From Microgenomates group bacterium RIFCSPHIGHO2_01_FULL_45_11 (GTDB taxonomy: Bacteria > Patescibacteriota > Microgenomatia > UBA1400 > 2-01-FULL-45-11): a stretch of 35,916 bases of DNA. Every line of letters begins with the position of its first letter. Within the stretch, counting starts at the first letter, position 1. The stretch lies in assembly GCA_001803465.1 (NCBI GenBank), contig MHDE01000007.1, positions 7,445 through 43,360 of the forward strand. Reading direction: 5' to 3'. Of the stretch, positions 8,410-15,769 are shown one piece after another. The notes beneath the pieces were generated by a model, which saw only the letters and a list, made by a program, of their open reading frames with translations, made no database searches and was not told the DNA's origin. The position numbers and the translations under genes were made by a program.

Positions 8410-9231
8410 ATGCAGTTTGATCTAACGATCCCCAGAAAACAGGTCGACGAAGCCTATGAGCACGTCTTAGATGAGGCGGCGAAAGAAAGCACTGTCGCCG
8501 GTTTTCGCCAGGGAAAAGCGCCCCGTAAACTGGTGGAAGAAAAAGTGGGCAGAGAGAAACTAATTGAAGCCACGCTGCAGCATGTTTTGCCCAAGGCCTA
8601 CGGGGAGGCAATCCGAGAAAAGAATTTGAAACCCTTAACTTCGCCTAAAATTACTCCTAAAAAGGTAGCTAATGATGGAGATTGGGAATTTGGGGTAGAG
8701 ATTGCCGAGGCGCCAGAGGTGGCACTGGGGGATTATAAAGGAGCCATCAAATCGGCATTAGCCCAAGGTTTTATTTGGGTACCGGGTAAAGACAGCCAAG
8801 AGAAAAAGCCGACTGACGACGAAAAGCTGACTAAAATCTTTGACGCCCTGCTCTCGACTGTCAAACTAACCCTACCCGAACTGCTTCTTGAAGAAGAGGT
8901 CAATCGGGCCTTGTCACAACTTATAGACCAAACCGCTAAAGTCGGGTTGACCGTTGATCAGTACTTGGCTTCCAAAAACTTAAGTGCTGAACAGTTACGG
9001 AATGAGTATCGCAAGACCGCTGAAGAGAGGTTGAAACTGGAATTTATTCTCCAGGAGATAGCCGATGACCTGAAAATAACCGTCACTGATAAAGAAGTAG
9101 ATAGCCTCATTGTCAAAGCCGAATCTAGTGAGGAGAGAAAGCGATTTGATAACTCTCACGAACGGGAGATTCTTACCAACTTTCTTAAAAAGCGCAAAGT
9201 GCTGGACAACCTCTTGAGTTTGGCCAGCTAA
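8410..9231 (+). CDS. tig: Trigger factor-like chaperone lacking the PPIase domain
   Basis: N-domain STVAGFRQGKAPRKLVEEKVG motif followed directly by a C-domain-like helical region. Confidence 0.8.
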   Translation: MQFDLTIPRKQVDEAYEHVLDEAAKESTVAGFRQGKAPRKLVEEKVGREKLIEATLQHVLPKAYGEAIREKNLKPLTSPKITPKKVANDGDWEFGVEIAEAPEVALGDYKGAIKSALAQGFIWVPGKDSQEKKPTDDEKLTKIFDALLSTVKLTLPELLLEEEVNRALSQLIDQTAKVGLTVDQYLASKNLSAEQLRNEYRKTAEERLKLEFILQEIADDLKITVTDKEVDSLIVKAESSEERKRFDNSHEREILTNFLKKRKVLDNLLSLAS

Positions 9232-9330
9232 TCGAGAAAAGCAGCGCTACCGGGATTGACTCTCCAACAGTAAATTGCTACAATGCGAGCCAAAACCGTC
9301 AGTGTTACGGAGTTTTAACGATAGGAAAAG

Positions 9331-9960
9331 ATGGATTCGACAATTAATCCTTTTAAGCCCCAAACTCGGAGGGTAAGACGACCGGCCAGTTTTGCCGAGG
9401 CTCTTCTGGAGATCGGCGGGCAGGTAGCCAGTGAAACGCGCAAAGCGGCGGGTGATATTGCGGCGGGGACGATAGATTCCTTAGTAGGTAATTTTCCTCA
9501 AGCTAGCGGCGAGCTTAAACCCCAGCAGCCGATAGATCCAGAGGCGGCTTTGCGGGAACAAGAAGCCCGGTTGAGAGCTGAACAAGAAGAGTTGAGGCGA
9601 CATCAAGAGGTAATCCAAACTACGATTTACAACCGGGAAGAAGAGGAAACTAAACGGCAAATTGAAGGGCTTCAGGCAGAGCTAAAACTTTTGGCTGAAG
9701 AGTTGGCCAAAGCCGGCATGGTGGTAGACAAAGTAGTGGATGAGGAAATTGTAGAGCCGGGAACGTATCATGTTAATTTCTTTGTTAAGATGAGGGAATT
9801 TTTGATTCAGCTGAGAAAAAGAGTGGTGGAATCGCGCAATTGGATGGCCTTAACAGCTCAACGGGCTAAATCCAAAAACTACTTCTGGGGGCAAGTGAAG
9901 AGGTCGGGGACCAAGTATCTTCTTTCCCAAGAGCGGTATATGTCAACGTCGGGCGGTTAA
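9331..9960 (+). CDS. Coiled-coil protein of a CPR-type conserved family (DUF5660-like)
   Basis: Charged coiled coil, then GTYHVNFFVKMREFLIQLRKRVVESRNW; family name from memory. Confidence 0.65.
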   Translation: MDSTINPFKPQTRRVRRPASFAEALLEIGGQVASETRKAAGDIAAGTIDSLVGNFPQASGELKPQQPIDPEAALREQEARLRAEQEELRRHQEVIQTTIYNREEEETKRQIEGLQAELKLLAEELAKAGMVVDKVVDEEIVEPGTYHVNFFVKMREFLIQLRKRVVESRNWMALTAQRAKSKNYFWGQVKRSGTKYLLSQERYMSTSGG

Positions 9961-10019
9961 TTGATTTTTAGATTTTCTTAGATAATTTTCCTGATTGATT
10001 GATGTTATAATGACGCAGC

Positions 10020-10093
10020 GGAGCCGTAGCTCAGTTGGTTAGAGCGTTGCATTGACATTGCAAAGGTCTGTGGTTCAAATCCACACGGCTCCA
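10020..10093 (+). tRNA. tRNA-Val (anticodon GAC)
   Basis: GGAGCCGTAGCTCAGTTGGTTAGAGCGTTGCATTGACATTGCAA...GGTTCAAATCC...CGGCTCCA. Confidence 0.95.
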
Positions 10094-10102
10094 CTGCCTG
10101 GT

Positions 10103-10130
10103 AAGGAACTTCCTTTAAAGGAAGTTCCTT
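10103..10130. repeat. 28-bp perfect palindrome
   Basis: AAGGAACTTCC-TTTAAA-GGAAGTTCCTT. Confidence 0.85.
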
Positions 10131-10150
10131 TAAAGCTATTAGTTGGAAAT

Positions 10151-10825
10151 ATGATCGAGCCGAGAGTAATCGAAGTCACCGGCAAGTTTTTGGGAGGATT
10201 GGAAAAAGCCAGTGAGGTTTCGGCGTGGGCAAAGGATAATCTCAATCGGGTGGAGGAGTTCCGGCAAGGATATGATGAATTGATTGGGTTAATGAATGAC
10301 GTACCAGGAGACTCTCCGCTACTGGCAGTAATGCCGGAAACAGGGAAGCTAAAAAGGTTATTGGATAAACAAAAGCTGCCTTTAACCGAAGAAATGGCAG
10401 ATGGTAATTTTGCTTTGGCTCTGCTCGAGGCCAGAGGGCCGATGATCTATGGCCAAAAAATCAAACAGGGAGAAATAACTCAGCCGAGTGACGAAGATCG
10501 ACAATATGCGATTGGAACACCCTCAATGGCTACCTCAATTGAAGCTTTGGTGGTAGGGACAATGGGGCATCTTATCGAACGGACTTTTTTCCAATGGGCG
10601 AGAAAACATGGTTTTAACCCTGAAGGTGGTTGGAAGAAGGATGATTTCCTTCACGCTCTCATGGAAGTAACGTTATTTAGGCTGGCACAGGAGAAAAGCC
10701 TACTACTGATCGATTATTTCCTCCATTCCAATGCCGAAGGTGGCCTAGGTTGGTTAACTTTGGATAAAATAGACAAGTTTAACAACCAGTTGGTACAACT
10801 AGAATGGGGAAGTGCTACACCTTAA
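10151..10825 (+). CDS. Hypothetical protein
   Basis: ORF-track start at 10052 lies inside tRNA-Val; first ATG downstream of the tRNA is 10151 (MIEPRVIEVTGKFLGG). Confidence 0.7.
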   Translation: MIEPRVIEVTGKFLGGLEKASEVSAWAKDNLNRVEEFRQGYDELIGLMNDVPGDSPLLAVMPETGKLKRLLDKQKLPLTEEMADGNFALALLEARGPMIYGQKIKQGEITQPSDEDRQYAIGTPSMATSIEALVVGTMGHLIERTFFQWARKHGFNPEGGWKKDDFLHALMEVTLFRLAQEKSLLLIDYFLHSNAEGGLGWLTLDKIDKFNNQLVQLEWGSATP

Positions 10826-10831
10826 TTTTAT

Positions 10832-10929
10832 ATAATATCTAACTCTGGCTGGAACCAGAGCGATGTTACAAGCTTCGCTTATAATATCTAACTCTGGCTG
10901 GAACCAGAGCGATGTTACAAGCTTCGCTT
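10832..10929. repeat. Two identical tandem copies of a 49-bp unit
   Basis: ATAATATCTAACTCTGGCTGGAACCAGAGCGATGTTACAAGCTTCGCTT x2, then partial ATAATAT; each unit has hairpin CTCTGG/CCAGAG. Confidence 0.95.
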
Positions 10930-10998
10930 ATAATATTATAGTGGGGTATTGAGTTAAAAGGGATATGATTTAATTAGTACGGTTATGTCGCTTAAAAT

Positions 10999-11247
10999 AT
11001 GACTTTGTCAGCGGATGTAAAACCAGGATTTTGGGATTTAGCGGACGTAGTCTATGGGAAAAATGCCGATGGTACAGTTTCAATCATTTATAAGTACGTC
11101 GTCGGTGCAGAGGAATGGTTTTCTGAAGTCAGAGTTGACCTAATGGATCCGGCTACCATTCTTAAGCCTCTTGAACCTCTGATTCCTGACAGTAACCAGT
11201 TGGGTTTAATGATTCAATATAGTTTAGTTAAAAGAACAATCGGGTGA
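10999..11247 (+). CDS. Hypothetical protein
   Basis: 82-aa ORF. Confidence 0.55.
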   Translation: MTLSADVKPGFWDLADVVYGKNADGTVSIIYKYVVGAEEWFSEVRVDLMDPATILKPLEPLIPDSNQLGLMIQYSLVKRTIG

Positions 11248-11278
11248 CTAAAGTTAAGAGTTACACACTTACTCTTTT

Positions 11279-11851
11279 ATGATTTTGGCGGATAAGGATC
11301 TTAAGAAAGCGTTGCGGCAAAAGCGGATTATTTTTAGGCCGACTCTTGACCTAAAAACGCAGCTTGGTTCCTGCTCAGTTGACTTGAGGCTAGGAACGTC
11401 GTTTAGCGTCTTCAAACACAGCCGCTTTCCTTATATTGACCCGCATGATCCGAAGCTCTCCAGTGATATGATGGAGAGTTTAACAGTGGCTGTCGGTGAC
11501 AAATTTATCCTGCAGCCTGGTGATTTTGTGTTGGCGGTATCGATTGAGTCGTTCAAACTACCCAACAATTTACTGGCTCGGATTGAAGGTCGCTCCAGTT
11601 TGGGAAGATTGGGAATTGTGGTGCATTCGACGGCATCGATTTTTGAGCCGGGATGGGAGGGGGTAGCGGTCATGGAACTGGGGAATATGGGTAGGATGCC
11701 GGTGGCTTTGTACCCGGGCATGCGGATTGCGGCGCTAACTTTTGAAGAATTGAGTTCACCGGCAGAGGTACCGTATTCGAAGAAGAGGGGAGCTAAGTAC
11801 CTGAAACAAAAAACGCCCACCGCGAGCAAAATTGCTGAAGAGTCGAGCTAG
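11279..11851 (+). CDS. dcd: dCTP deaminase
   Basis: ARIEGRSSLGRLGIVVHSTASIFEPGWEG motif and overall length. Confidence 0.93.
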   Translation: MILADKDLKKALRQKRIIFRPTLDLKTQLGSCSVDLRLGTSFSVFKHSRFPYIDPHDPKLSSDMMESLTVAVGDKFILQPGDFVLAVSIESFKLPNNLLARIEGRSSLGRLGIVVHSTASIFEPGWEGVAVMELGNMGRMPVALYPGMRIAALTFEELSSPAEVPYSKKRGAKYLKQKTPTASKIAEESS

Positions 11852-11855
11852 TTGG

Positions 11856-11884
11856 TTGCACGAGTTGCTTTTTTTTGCTAAACT
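11856..11884 (+). promoter_or_regulatory. Promoter of the thrS-cluster leader
   Basis: TTGCAC - 17 nt - TAAACT. Confidence 0.6.
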
Positions 11885-11890
11885 AAAATT

Positions 11891-12049
11891 CTAATCCCAC
11901 TATTGATCTGGCTTACCATCCAGGGAAGCGGGCGGACTGGGACGAACCCAGAGAACGAAGTTGTCCCGATATTACATCGGGGAAATGGGGTGGAACCATC
12001 CCGATATCAATTGGGGTCCCCATGGCTAGAAGTGGCCATGGGTTTTTTT
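11891..12049 (+). promoter_or_regulatory. T-box-like riboswitch leader with antiterminator/terminator
   Basis: GGTGGAACC core; antiterminator ATGGGG[TGGAACC]ATCCC...GGGGT-CCCCAT; competing terminator CCCATGGC/GCCATGGG + T7; thrS downstream. Confidence 0.7.
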
Positions 12050-12064
12050 AGTAAAAAGGACATT

Positions 12065-12394
12065 ATGAATGACCAATCGGCTGAAAAGACTGTTAATCAA
12101 AGTGTGGTTAAGGAAGAGAGGATGGGAGAGACGAAGACCGTGTACAACGCCTCGGGTGGGGAAGTGTTTTGGAAGAACTTCTTGGCTGGTTTTGGCCGAG
12201 CTTTAGGAAGTGTTTTCGTGTATTTGCTTTTTCTGGGATTAATCGTTTATCTATTCACCAATTACCTGTTTCCCCAGATTAAACCATGGCTTGATCAGTA
12301 CGCCAAAGCCATTGAGGTTTTGACTCAGCAAAAAGGCGGGCAGTCCGGTAATCAACAAGAATTACAACAAATGATGGAGAAATTATATCGATAG
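12065..12394 (+). CDS. Small single-TM membrane protein of unknown function
   Basis: MNDQSAEK...GSVFVYLLFLGLIVYLFTNYLF; ATG downstream of the terminator preferred over 11903. Confidence 0.7.
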   Translation: MNDQSAEKTVNQSVVKEERMGETKTVYNASGGEVFWKNFLAGFGRALGSVFVYLLFLGLIVYLFTNYLFPQIKPWLDQYAKAIEVLTQQKGGQSGNQQELQQMMEKLYR

Positions 12395-12462
12395 CAGTTG
12401 ATTTGGCCTGGCAAGGAAGTTCCTTGCAAGGATGTTCCTTACAGGGATGGACCTGGTAAGAT

Positions 12463-14232
12463 ATGAAGCTTGATAACCAAGAACAACTTGAGGCATTGCG
12501 GCATTCAACTGCTCATTTATTGGCGGCGGCGGTGATGGAGTTGTGGCCCAAGGCTAAACGGACGATTGGGCCGGCGATTGAGGACGGCTTTTATTACGAC
12601 TTTGATTTCGCCGGGTACAAGTCTCCCCCGGGTGAAGCTGACTTTCCTAAGATTGAGGCTAAGATGCGGGAGTTGGTCAAAGATTGGAAAGACTTTAAAA
12701 GGGAAGAATTAACGATATCAGAAGCAAAGGCCCGGTATCCTGGTAACTCTTTTAAGCATGAACTGATTGAGGAATTTTCCGAAGGCGGAAAGAAAAAATT
12801 GAGTTTTTACACCTCGGGGAACTATTCTGATCTCTGCAAGGGCGGACATATTTCCGAACCCAGCAAGAAACTCAAATATTTCAAATTGCTGTCTGTCGCC
12901 GGCGCCTACTGGCGAGGTGATGAGACGAAGCCGGTCTTAACCAGAATTTACGGCACAGCTTGGTTTAGCCAAAAAGAGTTGGATGAGTACATTCGGCGGC
13001 GGGAGGAAGCCAAGAAACGCGATCATCGGAAACTTGGTAAGGAATTGGGACTTTTCTTAATTAGCGAAGATGTGGGACCGGGGCTTATCTTGTGGCAACC
13101 GAAAGGTAATATCATCAAAGAAGAACTGGAGAATTGGGCGAAACAGGCTGAAAAGTCTTGGGGGTATCAGCGAGTAACGACGCCGAATATTACTAAAGCG
13201 GGGCTTTACTACACTTCCGGCCATTTGCCGTATTACCAAAAGGATATGTACCCGCCGATGAAGTTAGATGACGGCGAAGAATATTTTTTGAAACCGATGA
13301 ATTGTCCGCATCATCATCAGATTTATAAGGCAAAGCCACGAAGTTATCGAGAGCTGCCGCTAAGACTGGCTGAATTTGGCACCTGCTATCGCTACGAAAG
13401 TTCAGGCGAGCTGTTTGGACTAATGCGGGTTAGAGGCTTTACCCAAAACGACTCCCATATTTACTGTACTAAAGAACAAGCAGTGGACGAATTTGTGGCG
13501 GTGATGAAGCTTCATGAATACTATTACCGGACGCTTGGCATCAACGAATATCATTTGGAGTTGGCTCTCCGCGATCCTAAAGACAGTGGGAAGTATCATG
13601 GGGATGACAAAATGTGGGCATTGGCAGAGAAATTGATGCGTCAAGCTGCAAGCAAAGTGGACATTCCTATGGTGGAGTCAATAGGCAATGCGGCTTTTTA
13701 CGGTCCAAAAATCGATTTTATTATTCACTCGTCCATCGGCCGGGAGTTTGCCATTTCGACAAACCAGATTGATTTGTATATGGGACAACGATTTAAGCTC
13801 ACCTACACTGATAGAGACGGTTCAGAGAAAACGCCGGTCATTATTCACCGGGCTCCCTTGGGTTCTCACGAACGGTTCATTGGGTTTTTGATTGAGCATT
13901 TTGGTGGAGCCTTTCCGACTTGGCTCACCCCTGTTCAGGTAAAAGTGCTGCCGGTAACCGACCGTCAGTTAGCTTACGCTAAGTTGGTAACCAAGCAATT
14001 AGACGAGGCAAATGTCCGAGCGGAAGTCGACGAGGGCAACGAAACTCTGTCGGCAAAGATTCGCGATGCCCAACTAGAAAAGGTTGCTTATATGCTCATT
14101 GTCGGCGACAAAGAAGAAAAAGAAAAGACAGTTACCGAACGGAGGAGAAGCGGCAAGGATTTTGGGGCACAACCACTGAAAAAGTTTATAGAGAGTATTA
14201 GAAAAGAGATTGAGGAAAAGACAATCAATTAG
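12463..14232 (+). CDS. thrS: Threonyl-tRNA synthetase without N-terminal TGS domain
   Basis: LRHSTAHLLA, FLKPMNCPHHHQIYK, EFGTCYRYE, RGFTQNDSHIYC class II aaRS motifs. Confidence 0.96.
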   Translation: MKLDNQEQLEALRHSTAHLLAAAVMELWPKAKRTIGPAIEDGFYYDFDFAGYKSPPGEADFPKIEAKMRELVKDWKDFKREELTISEAKARYPGNSFKHELIEEFSEGGKKKLSFYTSGNYSDLCKGGHISEPSKKLKYFKLLSVAGAYWRGDETKPVLTRIYGTAWFSQKELDEYIRRREEAKKRDHRKLGKELGLFLISEDVGPGLILWQPKGNIIKEELENWAKQAEKSWGYQRVTTPNITKAGLYYTSGHLPYYQKDMYPPMKLDDGEEYFLKPMNCPHHHQIYKAKPRSYRELPLRLAEFGTCYRYESSGELFGLMRVRGFTQNDSHIYCTKEQAVDEFVAVMKLHEYYYRTLGINEYHLELALRDPKDSGKYHGDDKMWALAEKLMRQAASKVDIPMVESIGNAAFYGPKIDFIIHSSIGREFAISTNQIDLYMGQRFKLTYTDRDGSEKTPVIIHRAPLGSHERFIGFLIEHFGGAFPTWLTPVQVKVLPVTDRQLAYAKLVTKQLDEANVRAEVDEGNETLSAKIRDAQLEKVAYMLIVGDKEEKEKTVTERRRSGKDFGAQPLKKFIESIRKEIEEKTIN

Positions 14233-14261
14233 AAATTTATAAATGTATCCTTGATGGCTAA

Positions 14262-14290
14262 TTGCGCAAATAAGGATCGTATAGTACAAT
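14262..14290 (+). promoter_or_regulatory. Promoter candidate for infC
   Basis: TTGCGC - 17 nt - TACAAT. Confidence 0.45.
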
Positions 14291-14308
14291 TTACCCTGGA
14301 GGAGTACC

Positions 14309-14821
14309 ATTAGTCGCCCGTTTTATCAATTAAACCAGCACATTAAAGCGGAAACGCTGCGAGTAGTGGACGAAGAGGCGGGCCAAATTGGAGTCATGTC
14401 CAAAATGGAAGCGTTGAATCTGGCCCACGAAAAAGAGGCAGACTTAATTTTAGTGGCCCCGAACGCCAATCCACCAGTCGCCAAAATCATCATCTTTGCC
14501 AAGTTTAAGTACCAACAGCAGCAGAAAGAAGCCAGCGGCAGGAAAAAGGCCAAAGCGGTGGACATTAAAGAAATTCGGTTCACGCCATTTATTGCCGAAG
14601 GTGATTATAATCAGCGAATTAAACGGGTACGACAATTTTTAGAGGATGGCGACAAAGTGAGACTGACGGTAAAATTTGTCGGCCGGCAAATTACGAGGAA
14701 AGACTTTGGAGATAAGTTGTTAAATAAGGCTGTAAGCGAATTGTCGGATATAGCCACGGTGGAATTTCCGCACCGGTTGATGGGTAAACTATTGTATACC
14801 CAGTTACAGAGAAAGAAGTAG
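14309..14821 (+). CDS. infC: Translation initiation factor IF-3, AUU start codon
   Basis: GGAGGA then ATT; in-frame SRPFYQLNQHIKAETLRVVDEEAGQIGVMS restores the IF-3 N-domain missing from the ATG-based ORF at 14366. Confidence 0.9.
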   Translation: MSRPFYQLNQHIKAETLRVVDEEAGQIGVMSKMEALNLAHEKEADLILVAPNANPPVAKIIIFAKFKYQQQQKEASGRKKAKAVDIKEIRFTPFIAEGDYNQRIKRVRQFLEDGDKVRLTVKFVGRQITRKDFGDKLLNKAVSELSDIATVEFPHRLMGKLLYTQLQRKK

Positions 14822-14862
14822 AACATAGAGCTGAGAGCATGAAGAGTGAGTGAAGGAAACGT

Positions 14863-15057
14863 ATGCCGAAGGTTAAGACCAGAAAAATTGTGGCCAAGCG
14901 GTTTAAAATTACCAAGACCGGTAAAATTTTACGCCGGGCTCAGAATATGCGCCATTTGCGGCGGAGAAAGTCTAAGCGGCAAATTCGCGCTTACCGGGTG
15001 CCGAAGCAAGTAACGGGAAAAATGGCCAAAAAAATACGAACGATGTTGGGAAGGTAG
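14863..15057 (+). CDS. rpmI: 50S ribosomal protein L35
   Basis: MPKVKTRKIVAKRFKITKTGKI...AQNMRHL. Confidence 0.95.
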   Translation: MPKVKTRKIVAKRFKITKTGKILRRAQNMRHLRRRKSKRQIRAYRVPKQVTGKMAKKIRTMLGR

Positions 15058-15296
15058 TGAGCAATAAACGCCGTTTTAACCGTTTGTTTAACCAAACTGC
15101 CAGAGCTTTGAAAGCAGTCAGGGCGGCACAGGTTTTTGGCAGATTGAATCGGTTGATGCCTTATACCTTACCTGTCGATAATTTTTTTCGAAGGCATATT
15201 AATAAAATTAGACAAAAAGATTGGTTGAAAAGGAGTAAACCATGGCCAGAGTCAAAACCGGGCCCAGCCGGAGGCGACACCATAAAAAAGTCTTAG
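15057..15296 (+). CDS. Hypothetical basic protein between L35 and L20
   Basis: GTG start overlapping the rpmI stop; 79 codons; 55-bp overlap with rplT. Confidence 0.4.
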   Translation: MSNKRRFNRLFNQTARALKAVRAAQVFGRLNRLMPYTLPVDNFFRRHINKIRQKDWLKRSKPWPESKPGPAGGDTIKKS

Positions 15297-15601
15297 CTAG
15301 AACGGCCGGCATGCGCATGTCGAAGGGCCGGCTGTATAAGGTAAGTCGGGAGGCAGACCTTCACGCTGGGCAGTATGCCTATATTGGTAGAAGACTGAGA
15401 AAACGCGATATGAGGAGGTTATGGATACTTAGAATTAATGCGGCTCTCAAAAGCTATAAGTTAGAGATAACCTATTCTCGTCTTATCCCGCTACTAAAAA
15501 AAGCAAAGATAGAACTGGACAGAAAAATTTTGGCAGAGTTGGCGGTAACTGATCCGGATACTTTCAAGGCTGTGGTTGACAAAGCAAAGGGCTCTCAATA
15601 A
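15242..15601 (+). CDS. rplT: 50S ribosomal protein L20
   Basis: [33 protein letters not shown]. Confidence 0.96.
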   Translation: MARVKTGPSRRRHHKKVLARTAGMRMSKGRLYKVSREADLHAGQYAYIGRRLRKRDMRRLWILRINAALKSYKLEITYSRLIPLLKKAKIELDRKILAELAVTDPDTFKAVVDKAKGSQ

Positions 15602-15602
15602 A

Positions 15603-15659
15603 ATGCAAGTAATGACTAGTTTAATCGCCTTCACCGCTTTCTTTTTTAGCCTCGGCTAA
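15603..15659 (+). CDS. Phe-rich leader peptide (pheM-like), MQVMTSLIAFTAFFFSLG
   Basis: 18-codon ORF with four Phe codons (TTC ACC GCT TTC TTT TTT), at the E. coli pheM position. Confidence 0.75.
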   Translation: MQVMTSLIAFTAFFFSLG

Positions 15660-15711
15660 AGGGGAGCGGTCAGGTGGCGTTTTTGACAAGCTCCCCAAGG
15701 GGGCTTTTTTT
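15630..15711 (+). promoter_or_regulatory. Ribosome-mediated transcription attenuator upstream of pheST
   Basis: 1:2 ACCGCT(15633-15638)/AGCGGT(15665-15670); 2:3 GGGGAGC(15661-15667)/GCTCCCC(15690-15696); 3:4 AAGCTCCC-CAA-GGGGGCTT + T tract. Confidence 0.75.
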
Positions 15712-15769
15712 ATTGGAAAAATTACTCACAATTGCCGCCAGCTTAAAACTTAAGTAGACTAGAAGAACG

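Noticed and set aside
10052-10150. 5' part of the 257-aa ORF
   Set aside because: The start lies inside tRNA-Val and the 28-bp palindrome; the CDS is better started at 10151
10832-10929. CRISPR array
   Set aside because: Only two contiguous 49-bp copies with no spacers and no cas genes; tandem duplication instead
11903-12064. N-terminal extension of the TM-protein ORF
   Set aside because: It overlaps the T-box-like leader and terminator; a start at 12065 is more plausible
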